Below are positions 23,936 through 30,877 of a DNA stretch of 40,663 bases, piece after piece; position 1 is the first letter of the stretch, and each line of letters opens with the position of its first letter. A program made the position numbers and the translations under genes. This DNA is from Treponema sp. Its GTDB lineage: Bacteria; Spirochaetota; Spirochaetia; Treponematales; Treponemataceae. The notes beneath the pieces are model-generated. The model did no database searches and was not told where the DNA came from. It saw only the letters and a list, made by a program, of their open reading frames with translations. The stretch lies in contig JAEDDW010000012.1 of the NCBI GenBank assembly GCA_016293645.1, positions 1-40,663 of the forward strand, written 5' to 3'.

Positions 23936-24010
23936 ATGAAGTTCTATTTTGAAAAATTAGTGCGTGAAAATTTCCGTAATGGAGTCATGCGCCTCTGTGT
24001 ATTCTTCTAA
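23936..24010 (+). CDS. 24-codon leader ORF upstream of metQ
   Basis: AAGGAGG (23921-23927) is a near-perfect ribosome-binding site 8 nt before ATG 23936. The frame reads MKFYFEKLVREN... and ends ...GVMRLCVFF at TAA 24008-24010. An ATG at 23931 in another frame gives only two codons. The peptide is basic with aromatic residues, one internal Met and one Cys; the Cys codon (23996-23998) is the first triplet of the left arm of a 10-bp stem (23996-24005). AATTTCC (23969-23975) inside the ORF is complementary to GGAAATT at the metQ ribosome-binding site. It is therefore a candidate regulatory leader peptide. There is no homology known to me. Confidence 0.55.
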   Translation: MKFYFEKLVRENFRNGVMRLCVFF

Positions 24011-24139
24011 TGCAATGACACCAGGTGTTTTGAATTTAAGTCTGCATTTTGGAAGGCCCTGTAAACACCGCAGAGAGGGTAGCGGAAGACAGCGTAGCTG
24101 GCTGAAGCGAGGGGGAGACTTCCCCCTTCAGAATACACA
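23996..24139 (+). ncRNA. Structured metQ leader RNA (candidate cis-regulatory element)
   Basis: A closing stem TGTGTATTCT (23996-24005) pairs perfectly with AGAATACACA (24130-24139). Inside are GGTGTTT/AAACACC (24024-24030 with 24063-24069), CAGC/GCTG (24090-24100) and a strong hairpin CTGAA-(GCGA)-GGGGGA/TCCCCC-TTCAG (24102-24131) whose base overlaps the closing stem by 2 nt, so the two may compete. There is no T-run, so translational control is more likely than termination. I see no SAM-I, SAM-II, cobalamin or T-box consensus. Folding is by eye. Confidence 0.5.
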
Positions 24140-24157
24140 TAAAAGGAAATTACCATC

Positions 24158-25003
24158 ATGAAAAAAATAATCACATCAATTCTTGCTGCATCTGCAGTTT
24201 TCGGTTTTGTATCTTGCAATAAATCTTCTGGAAAATCTTCTGAAGTTGTAGTTAAACTTGGCGTAACTGGATCAGTCTATGAAGACTTGTGGGAACCTGC
24301 ACAGAAGGCACTCAAGGAGCAGGGAATCAACCTTAAGATCGTTCAGTTCACAGATTATGTAACACCAAACAATGCACTTGCCAACGGTGAAATCGATTTG
24401 AACGGATTCCAGCACCGCATTTTCTTTGCAACTGAAATCAAGAACAAGGGATATGACATCAGCCTTGTTGGAAATACATTCCTTACACCGCTTAATGTTT
24501 ATTCAAACAAGATCAAATCAATTGACGAACTTAAGGACGGTGACGTTGTTGCAATTCCAAACGATGTTACAAATGGTGGGCGCGCAATCAAGGTTCTTGA
24601 ATCTGCAGGGCTCATCAAATTGAAGGAAGATGCAGGCTTCAATCCTACTGTAAATGATATTGTTGGAAATCCAAAAAACATCGTGATCAAGGAACTTGCA
24701 GCAAATACGATTCCTTCCGCTTTGAATGATGTTACTGCAGCTGCCATCAACGGAAACTATGCCCTTGATTTCAACATCGATCCAAAGACAGCAATCGTAA
24801 AGGACACGCTGGAAGACAAGGAATACTGGAACCTTATTGCCGCACGCACTGCTGACCTGAAGGATAAGGAAAAGGTTGCCGTGTATGACAAGATTGTAAA
24901 GGCTTACCAGTCAGCAGCAACGGAAGACGTTTACAACAACAAGTTCAGCGGATACTACATCAAGACTGGCTGGGGAATTGATGAGCTTGAGCAGTATAAA
25001 TAG
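24158..25003 (+). CDS. metQ: Methionine ABC transporter substrate-binding lipoprotein
   Basis: The 281-residue NlpA/MetQ family lipoprotein has signal MKKIITSILAASAVFGFVSC with lipidated Cys at 20. The mature region shows VKLGVTGSVYEDLW, FTDYVTPNNALANGEIDLNGFQH, a signature of MetQ (D-N-x-Q/H), IPNDVTNGGRAIKVLE, and AAINGNYAL. It captures methionine in the periplasm and feeds MetNI. It is monocistronic, with its own operator-bearing promoter, a structured leader and a terminator, so it can be expressed independently of metNI. Confidence 0.94.
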   Translation: MKKIITSILAASAVFGFVSCNKSSGKSSEVVVKLGVTGSVYEDLWEPAQKALKEQGINLKIVQFTDYVTPNNALANGEIDLNGFQHRIFFATEIKNKGYDISLVGNTFLTPLNVYSNKIKSIDELKDGDVVAIPNDVTNGGRAIKVLESAGLIKLKEDAGFNPTVNDIVGNPKNIVIKELAANTIPSALNDVTAAAINGNYALDFNIDPKTAIVKDTLEDKEYWNLIAARTADLKDKEKVAVYDKIVKAYQSAATEDVYNNKFSGYYIKTGWGIDELEQYK

Positions 25004-25032
25004 GCGGACAATTAATGTTCTTGAATAGATTG

Positions 25033-25058
25033 CTGGCATCTTCTGGATGCCAGTTTTT
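25033..25058 (+). terminator. Intrinsic terminator of metQ
   Basis: CTGGCATC (25033-25040) pairs with GATGCCAG (25046-25053), an 8-bp stem with a 5-nt loop, followed by TTTTT (25054-25058). Confidence 0.8.
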
Positions 25059-25105
25059 GCATATGGACCTGCAGCTTCTTGCAGTCTCCTGTTTGGGAAA
25101 ATCAC

Positions 25106-26479
25106 ATGTACGACATAAAAGAACTTTCGAAAATTATTGGTGATGATGCTCGCGTCATCTATGGTGATGGAATTGAACACAAATATCTTTCGGATATTTT
25201 GGGCCGAAAAAAAGGTTCTGCAAGTGCCCTTGTTTTTGCAAGATCCACGGAAGAAGTCAGCGCCGTCCTCAAGTTTGCCAATGAAAATGATATTCCGGTA
25301 ACGCCAAGAGGTGCAGGTACCAACCTTGTCGGTTCTACCGTTCCGCATTATGGAGCAATCATCCTTGACCTTTCCCTCATGAACCGCATACTTGAAGTTG
25401 ATGCTGAAAATTTTACTGCAACTGTTGAACCTGGAGTAATCCTTCAGGACTTTCAGAAGCATGTGGAAAGCCTTGGACTTTTCTATCCTCCTGATCCGGG
25501 TGAAAAACTTGCATCCATCGGTGGAAACATCAGCACCAACGCAGGCGGAATGCGCGCAGTAAAGTACGGAGTCACAAGAGACTATGTAATGGGTCTTGAG
25601 CTTGTTCTTGCCGACGGAACGGTTGTCTGGACCGGATCAAAAAACCGCAAGGATACAACCGGACTCGACATCAAGAACATGGTGGTTGGAAGCGAAGGAA
25701 CACTGGCAGTAATCACCAGGTGCCTTTTGAAACTGATCGGCAGACCAGAGCTTTCAAAATCCCTTTTGATCTGCTTTGGTTCCCTCAAGTCAGGAATAGA
25801 AGCGGTTCCGGTCATCCTTAAGAAAAATCTTAATCCTACGGCAGTTGAGTTCATCGAAAGAAAGGTTGTTGCCCTTGGTGAAAAATTCCTTGGTCTGGAA
25901 TTTCCGGATAGGGAAAGCGAAGCCTATCTTCTTTTGACTTTTGACGGTGCAAAGAATGAAATTGAAAACAATATTGCTCTGCTGATGGATACTGTGAAAG
26001 ATGTTTCCGACAGGATCATTGTTCTTGATGATCCGGAAGTGAGCTCCAATGTATGGAAAATCAGGGGCTGCCTTGTGAAAGCCGTTGAAGCGACAAGCGA
26101 GCAGGAACCTTTGGACATTGTTGTTCCGATCAATCAGATTGATGGGTTCGTCAAATATGTCAACGGGCTTGAGTCTGAAAGCAAAATGCAGATGATAAGT
26201 TTTGGGCATGCAGGAGACGGAAACGTTCACCTTTGTGTTGTTCGCGGCGACCGTGATGAAGAAACCTGGGAAAAGGAACTTCACGCAAATCTTGAAAAAC
26301 TTTATGCAAAGGCGCACAATCTTGGTGGACTCATAAGCGGCGAGCACGGAATCGGCATAAGCAAAAGGGACTTCTTCTTCAGCGAAATTCCCGCCGCAAA
26401 TGTGGCCCTGATGAACAGCATAAAGAATGCCTTTGATCCTAAAAGGATTTTAAACCAGGGCATCAGCTATACGAAATGA
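25106..26479 (+). CDS. FAD-binding 2-hydroxyacid oxidase/dehydrogenase, GlcD family
   Basis: The 457-residue flavoprotein has the PCMH-type FAD domain (TPRGAGTNLVGSTVPHYGAI; GGNISTNAGGMRAVKYG) and C-terminal GlcD/FAD-oxidase_C features (SFGHAGDGNVHLCV; ISGEHGIGISKRDFF with the conserved His residues). Relatives oxidise D-lactate, glycolate or other D-2-hydroxy acids, passing electrons to ETF or quinones. ATG 25106 is chosen over a TTG at 25079; the ribosome site (GGGAA) is weak and I see no clear promoter. No Fe-S GlcF or ETF gene is adjacent. It may act on hydroxy acids made by the HicDH-like enzyme, though stereochemistry would differ. Confidence 0.88.
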   Translation: MYDIKELSKIIGDDARVIYGDGIEHKYLSDILGRKKGSASALVFARSTEEVSAVLKFANENDIPVTPRGAGTNLVGSTVPHYGAIILDLSLMNRILEVDAENFTATVEPGVILQDFQKHVESLGLFYPPDPGEKLASIGGNISTNAGGMRAVKYGVTRDYVMGLELVLADGTVVWTGSKNRKDTTGLDIKNMVVGSEGTLAVITRCLLKLIGRPELSKSLLICFGSLKSGIEAVPVILKKNLNPTAVEFIERKVVALGEKFLGLEFPDRESEAYLLLTFDGAKNEIENNIALLMDTVKDVSDRIIVLDDPEVSSNVWKIRGCLVKAVEATSEQEPLDIVVPINQIDGFVKYVNGLESESKMQMISFGHAGDGNVHLCVVRGDRDEETWEKELHANLEKLYAKAHNLGGLISGEHGIGISKRDFFFSEIPAANVALMNSIKNAFDPKRILNQGISYTK

Positions 26480-26513
26480 ATCGAAAATATCCCTTCACGG
26501 ACAGCAAATGTTT

Positions 26514-26560
26514 TTATAAAAATACGGGAAGGAACGGACTGACTGGCAGTATTTTTATAA
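26514..26560. promoter_or_regulatory. 12-bp perfect inverted repeat upstream of the aminotransferase gene
   Basis: TTATAAAAATAC (26514-26525) is inverted at 26549-26560 (GTATTTTTATAA), separated by 23 bp. The right arm overlaps a perfect TATAAT (26556-26561), a likely -10 for the aminotransferase gene with only a poor -35. Operator or RNA hairpin are both possible. Confidence 0.5.
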
Positions 26561-26624
26561 TGATATATGTTTAATCCGTGAGTGGATATCTTGAAATGAA
26601 AAGACTTTTAGCAGGAAAACGAAA

Positions 26625-27800
26625 ATGAAACCATTATCACACAGGACAGCAACATTCACCGACAGTGTAATCCGCAGAATGACCCGCATCTCAAATCAAT
26701 ATGGTGCCGTAAACTTAAGTCAGGGATTTCCTGATTTTGAACCGCCAAAACAAATATTGGACCGCCTTGCGGAAGTAACAAAAGAGAACTTCCACCAGTA
26801 TTCACTTACATGGGGTGCCCAGAATTTCCGCGAGGCACTTGCAGAAAAACAGTCAAAACTCATGGGACTGAACATCAATCCAAACGAAGAAATCGTCGTA
26901 ACCTGCGGTGGAACGGAAGCAATGATGGCTGCCATGATGACAATATGCAATCCTGGCGACAAGGTTGCAATCTTCAGTCCCTTCTATGAAAACTATGGCG
27001 CGGATACGATTTTAAGCGGAGCGGAACCTATCTATATTCCTCTTGTTCCTCCAAGCTACACCTTTGATCCAAACCTGATTGAAGATGCATTCAAGGCCGG
27101 TGCCAAAGCTCTTATTCTCTGCAATCCGTCAAACCCTTGCGGAAAAGTATTTACCCTTGAAGAGATGACTGTCATTGCAGACCTTGCAAAAAAATATGAT
27201 GCATACATTGTGACGGACGAAGTTTATGAGCATATAATCTACGCACCCCACAAAATGGTGTACATGGCTTCACTTCCCGGAATGCGTGAGCGAACCATTG
27301 TGTGCGGTTCTCTTTCAAAGACCTATTCTTTGACCGGATGGCGCCTTGGATATACCATTGCTCCTGCAGAAATTACGGAGCGTATCAAGAAGGTGCATGA
27401 CTTTTTGACTGTGGGGGCAGCGGCTCCACTTCAGGAGGCCATGGTCACAGGATTGAAATTCGGTCAGGATTATTATGACGGGCTTACGGCAAAGTACACC
27501 CACCTCAGGGATCTGATGGTAAAGGGACTTGATGACATCGGTCTTGTACACAACGTTCCTGAGGGCGCCTATTACATCATGATTGATTTCAGCCAGCAGA
27601 TGAAAAAGCTTGGTGTTGAAAGCGACCTTGAATTTGGAGAAATTCTTGCCCGCGATGTTGGAGTCGGAATGGTTCCAGGTTCAAGCTTTTTCAAAGAGCC
27701 TGTAAATGATTACCTCAGGATTCACTTTGCAAAAAAAGATGAGACGTTGAATGCTGCTCTCGAGCGCCTTGCGGACATCAATAAGAAGCTGAAGATTTAG
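26625..27800 (+). CDS. Pyridoxal-phosphate aminotransferase, class I (aspartate/aromatic type)
   Basis: The 391-residue fold-type I aminotransferase shows NLSQGFPDFEPP, GGTEAMMAAMMTI (PLP phosphate site), LCNPSNPCGKVF, VTDEVYEHI (Asp to the PLP ring N) and SLSKTYSLTGWRLGY, in which Lys forms the Schiff base. The C-terminal YLRIHFAKKD has the substrate carboxylate Arg. It probably converts an amino acid to its 2-oxo acid for the IOR or hydroxyacid dehydrogenase. Exact substrate is open: aromatic, branched or methionine are all plausible. It converges on the second rrf2 gene. Confidence 0.9.
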   Translation: MKPLSHRTATFTDSVIRRMTRISNQYGAVNLSQGFPDFEPPKQILDRLAEVTKENFHQYSLTWGAQNFREALAEKQSKLMGLNINPNEEIVVTCGGTEAMMAAMMTICNPGDKVAIFSPFYENYGADTILSGAEPIYIPLVPPSYTFDPNLIEDAFKAGAKALILCNPSNPCGKVFTLEEMTVIADLAKKYDAYIVTDEVYEHIIYAPHKMVYMASLPGMRERTIVCGSLSKTYSLTGWRLGYTIAPAEITERIKKVHDFLTVGAAAPLQEAMVTGLKFGQDYYDGLTAKYTHLRDLMVKGLDDIGLVHNVPEGAYYIMIDFSQQMKKLGVESDLEFGEILARDVGVGMVPGSSFFKEPVNDYLRIHFAKKDETLNAALERLADINKKLKI

Positions 27801-27820
27801 TGCTTTAAGATTAGTCAGAA

Positions 27821-28216
27821 CTACATCAAGTCTTTGACTGTTCTTCCCTTGAAAAAATCAAAAATCATTTTGTTGAAATCCTTCCACATCGGAAGGGTTT
27901 TGCATTTTGATTCGCTGTCGCATTTTGGGGCGCCATCCTCAAGACATGCAACGACGGAAAGTGTTCCTTCTGTGACAACGAGGATTTCATAGATGGTGTA
28001 TTCTTCCGGCTTTCTGATCAATGAATAGCCGCCGCCTTTGCCGCTTACGCCTTTTACAAGTTCTGCCGTTACGAGCATTTTTACGATGCTTTCAAGATAC
28101 TTCTTGGAAATGTTCTGCCTCTGTGCAATTGAATCAAGTGAAACAGGCTTGCTGGAATTCTGCTGGGCAAGGTCAATCATCAGTCTGATTGCATATCTTC
28201 CTTTTGTTGAAATCAT
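27821..28216 (-). CDS. Rrf2-family transcriptional regulator with three cysteines (copy 2)
   Basis: The 131-residue winged-helix regulator has MISTKGRYAIRLMIDLAQ, the recognition helix ISKKYLESIVKMLVTAELV and KGGGYSLIRKPEEYTIYEIL. Its C-terminal half has ACLEDGAPKCDSESKCKTLPMW, a three-Cys pattern like that of the Fe-S-sensing or thiol-sensing Rrf2 proteins (IscR-type). Copy 1 at 14579 lacks it. It is divergent from metY-cysK. Both copies are candidate binders of the CCTA-N9-TAGG sites, but this gene's own promoter does not carry a site over its -35. Confidence 0.88.
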   Translation of the reverse strand: MISTKGRYAIRLMIDLAQQNSSKPVSLDSIAQRQNISKKYLESIVKMLVTAELVKGVSGKGGGYSLIRKPEEYTIYEILVVTEGTLSVVACLEDGAPKCDSESKCKTLPMWKDFNKMIFDFFKGRTVKDLM

Positions 28217-28234
28217 AGGTACCTCTTATAACTG

Positions 28235-28263
28235 AGTATAGGAAAAGAATGGAAAAAAATCAA
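28235..28263 (-). promoter_or_regulatory. Promoter of the second rrf2 gene
   Basis: On the minus strand, TTGATT (28258-28263) and TATACT (28235-28240) are separated by 17 bp. The -35 is 5 bp from the metY operator, so a protein bound there could affect both directions. Confidence 0.55.
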
Positions 28264-28268
28264 TAAAT

Positions 28269-28301
28269 CCTATTGACATAGTGGGGAGGTAGGCATATAT
28301 T
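28269..28301 (+). promoter_or_regulatory. metY promoter with -35 embedded in operator
   Basis: CCTATTGACATAGTGGG (28269-28285) is the only site of the ten with a changed half (TGGG for TAGG). It contains TTGACA (28273-28278), and TATATT (28296-28301) follows at 17 bp. The start is expected near 28308. Confidence 0.77.
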
Positions 28302-28314
28302 TGACTTGTCAAAA

Positions 28315-28331
28315 CCTAGTAAATCAGTAGG
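28315..28331 (+). promoter_or_regulatory. Downstream operator of metY
   Basis: CCTAGTAAATCAGTAGG lies at about +8 to +24 and is 46 bp from the upstream site. Confidence 0.74.
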
Positions 28332-28364
28332 AATCAAGAAAGACGGTTCCAGGAGGATATGAGA

Positions 28365-29648
28365 ATGGCAAATTATAAATTCGAAACATTACAGCTGCAT
28401 GTTGGACAGGAAAGCGCAGATCCTGCAACAGATTCAAGGGCAGTTCCAATCTATCAGACTGCAAGTTATGTTTTCCATGATGCACAGCACGCGGCAGACC
28501 GTTTTGGTCTTAAGGATGCCGGAAACATTTACGGCCGCCTTACAAACAGCACTCAGGGTGTCTTTGAAGAACGCATTGCAGCTTTGGAAGGTGGTGTTGC
28601 AGGTCTCGCAGTTGCCAGTGGTGCTGCGGCAATCACATATGCAATTCAGGCTCTTGCCAAGGCTGGGGAACACATTGTTGCACAGAAGACAATCTACGGC
28701 GGAACAAGCAATCTTCTCGCACATACGCTTCCTCTCTACGGAATCGAGGCAAGCTTCGTAAATGTCCATGACCTTGTGGAAGTTGAAGGTGCCATCAAGG
28801 CAGAAACAAAGGCCCTCTATATTGAAACTCTTGGAAATCCAAACGCAGACATTCCGGATATCGATGCCCTTGCAGAGATTGCACACAAGCATGGAATTCC
28901 GCTTGTGATCGACAATACATTCGGAACACCATACCTTATCCGTCCGATCGAACACGGGGCAGACATTGTTGTTCATTCGGCAACAAAATTCATCGGCGGA
29001 CACGGAACAACATTGGGCGGTGTAATCGTAGACGGCGGAACTTTTGAGTGGGCAAAGAGCGGAAAGTATCCTTGGATCAGCGAAGCAAACCCAAGCTACC
29101 ACGGCGTAAAGTTCACTGAGGCTGCAGGCAAGGCTGCCTTCGTTACATATATCCGTGCAATCCTTCTCCGTGATGAAGGTGCATGTATTTCTCCGTTCAA
29201 CGCATGGGTGCTTCTCCAGGGAACAGAAACTTTGTCACTCCGTCTTGAACGCCATGCGGAAAATACAAAGAAGGTAATTGAATTCCTTAAGAATCATCCG
29301 CAGGTAGAAAAGGTAAACCATCCGGCTTTGGAAGACCATCCTGATCATGCCCTTTACCAGAAGTATTTTCCAAACGGCGGTGGTTCAATCTTTACATTTG
29401 AAATCAAGGGCGGAAGGGAAGAAGCTTTCAAGTTCATCGACAACCTGAAGATTTTCTCACTCCTTGCAAATGTTGCCGACGTCAAGAGCCTTGTTATTCA
29501 TCCTGCAAGCACAACCCACAGCCAGCTTACAGATGAAGAACTTAAGGATGTCGGCATCTATCAGAATACAATCCGTCTTTCAATAGGAACGGAACATATC
29601 GATGACATCATTGCAGACCTTGAGAATGGATTTTCTGCAATCAAATAA
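28365..29648 (+). CDS. metY: O-acetylhomoserine sulfhydrylase (aminocarboxypropyltransferase)
   Basis: The 427-residue PLP enzyme of the Cys/Met metabolism family joins O-acetylhomoserine with sulfide to give homocysteine (or with methanethiol to give methionine). It opens FETLQLHVGQESADPATDSRAVPIYQTASY (split here as FETLQLHVGQE and AVPIYQTASYVF), carries YGRLTNSTQGVFEERIAALE, and has the Schiff-base Lys in HSATKFIGGHG. The roughly 430-residue length separates it from the shorter MetB/MetC types. ATG 28365 is preferred: AGGAGG (28351-28356) is 8 nt away, but only 2 nt from the ATG at 28359. It is the first gene of metY-cysK. Confidence 0.92.
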   Translation: MANYKFETLQLHVGQESADPATDSRAVPIYQTASYVFHDAQHAADRFGLKDAGNIYGRLTNSTQGVFEERIAALEGGVAGLAVASGAAAITYAIQALAKAGEHIVAQKTIYGGTSNLLAHTLPLYGIEASFVNVHDLVEVEGAIKAETKALYIETLGNPNADIPDIDALAEIAHKHGIPLVIDNTFGTPYLIRPIEHGADIVVHSATKFIGGHGTTLGGVIVDGGTFEWAKSGKYPWISEANPSYHGVKFTEAAGKAAFVTYIRAILLRDEGACISPFNAWVLLQGTETLSLRLERHAENTKKVIEFLKNHPQVEKVNHPALEDHPDHALYQKYFPNGGGSIFTFEIKGGREEAFKFIDNLKIFSLLANVADVKSLVIHPASTTHSQLTDEELKDVGIYQNTIRLSIGTEHIDDIIADLENGFSAIK

Positions 29649-29664
29649 TTGCGATTTCAAAGAA

Positions 29665-29704
29665 ACCACTAAAAATTGAAATTTTTAGTGGTCATAATTA
29701 TACT
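29665..29704 (+). promoter_or_regulatory. Perfect palindrome centred on a putative cysK promoter
   Basis: A 28-bp inverted repeat (29665-29692, arms ACCACTAAAAATT/AATTTTTAGTGGT) has the -35 TTGAAA (29676-29681) at its centre. TATACT (29699-29704) follows at 17 bp. It could be an operator over the -35 or an RNA hairpin between metY and cysK; no T-run follows, so simple termination is less likely. Confidence 0.5.
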
Positions 29705-29728
29705 GTCTAAATAAAACAGGAGAAAACC

Positions 29729-30664
29729 ATGAGCGAAGTAAAATCAAGTGCATTGGAATTGATCGGTGAAACACCGGTGGTAGACATTTCAAGATATACA
29801 AAGGCAGCGGGCGTTGAAGGCGTAAAGATCATCGCAAAGCTTGAATACCTTAATCCGGCTGGATCAGTAAAGGACAGGGTTGCCCTTTCAATGATCGAAG
29901 ATGCAGAGGCAAAGGGAATCTTAAAGCCTGGTGCAACAATCATCGAGCCTACATCCGGAAATACTGGAATCGGTCTTGCTTCAGTTGCAGCTGCAAAGGG
30001 CTACAAGGCAATCCTTACTTTGCCTGACACGATGAGCGTTGAACGCAGAAATCTTCTTAAGGCATACGGTGCAGAAATTGTTCTTACAGAGGGTGCCAAG
30101 GGAATGAAGGGTTCCATCGAAAAGGCAGAAGAACTGAAGAACGAAATTCCTGGCAGTGTAATTCTTGGTCAGTTTGTAAATCCTGCAAACCCAGCAATCC
30201 ATAAGAAGACAACAGGACCTGAACTTTACAGACAGCTTGACGGAAAGATTGATTTCTTTGTTGCCGGTGTCGGTACAGGCGGAACTGTAAGCGGAACAGG
30301 CGAATATCTTAAGGAGAAAATTCCTGGAGTAAAAATCGTTGCAGTAGAGCCTGCCACAAGCCCTGTGCTTTCAAAGGGAACTGCAGGTCCACACAAGATC
30401 CAGGGAATCGGTGCAGGCTTTGTTCCGGATACTTTGAATACAAAGGTGTATGATGAAGTAATTGCAATTGAAAATGATGATTCATTTGTAGAAGGAAGAC
30501 GCTTTGCACATACGGAAGGTGTCCTTGTCGGAATCTCTTCAGGTGCCGCACTCAAGGCCGCAACCATCATTGCTTCGCGCCCTGAAAACAAGGGTAAGAC
30601 AATCGTAGTTCTTCTTCCTGATTCTGGAGACAGATATCTTTCAACACCATTGTTTGCAGACTAA
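29729..30664 (+). CDS. cysK: Cysteine synthase (O-acetylserine sulfhydrylase)
   Basis: The 311-residue fold-type II PLP enzyme makes cysteine from O-acetylserine and sulfide. LIGETPVV, NPAGSVKDRVAL (Schiff-base Lys), EPTSGNTGIGLA (substrate loop), VGTGGTVSGTG (PLP phosphate) and GISSGAALKAA are all intact. In Bacillus, CysK also binds CymR and makes it a repressor when cysteine is plentiful. A CymR-like protein is encoded 15 kb away and a second Rrf2 is divergent from this operon. GGAG lies 6 nt upstream of ATG, and a strong terminator follows. Confidence 0.95.
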   Translation: MSEVKSSALELIGETPVVDISRYTKAAGVEGVKIIAKLEYLNPAGSVKDRVALSMIEDAEAKGILKPGATIIEPTSGNTGIGLASVAAAKGYKAILTLPDTMSVERRNLLKAYGAEIVLTEGAKGMKGSIEKAEELKNEIPGSVILGQFVNPANPAIHKKTTGPELYRQLDGKIDFFVAGVGTGGTVSGTGEYLKEKIPGVKIVAVEPATSPVLSKGTAGPHKIQGIGAGFVPDTLNTKVYDEVIAIENDDSFVEGRRFAHTEGVLVGISSGAALKAATIIASRPENKGKTIVVLLPDSGDRYLSTPLFAD

Positions 30665-30670
30665 AATGAA

Positions 30671-30709
30671 CAACGCCCGCGGTAAAACTTACAGCGGGCG
30701 TTGTTTTAT
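30671..30709 (+). terminator. Intrinsic terminator of cysK
   Basis: CAACGCCCGC (30671-30680) pairs with GCGGGCGTTG (30694-30703), a perfect 10-bp stem with a 13-nt loop, then TTTTAT. Confidence 0.88.
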
Positions 30710-30877
30710 CTGTATGTTGAGTTATCCCTATAATACTTTTGCGTAAGTTGATGCGAACAATCGGGGAATCAGAGGAAGCAACGGTGATACATATCAGATT
30801 GAAGTGCTGCTCTTTTTTCATGAATTTACCGGTATTCATATTGCAAATTTCGCACATGTCATTAACATATTCTGAGC

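Noticed and set aside
23996..24139. Known riboswitch (SAM-I, SAM-II, cobalamin, T-box) in the metQ leader
   Set aside because: None of the conserved core sequences that I know for these classes is present, so I describe it only as an unassigned structure.
28222..28242. CCT...AGG palindrome over the second rrf2 promoter as an eleventh operator
   Set aside because: The spacing is 21 bp with CCTC instead of CCTA, so it does not fit CCTA-N9-TAGG.
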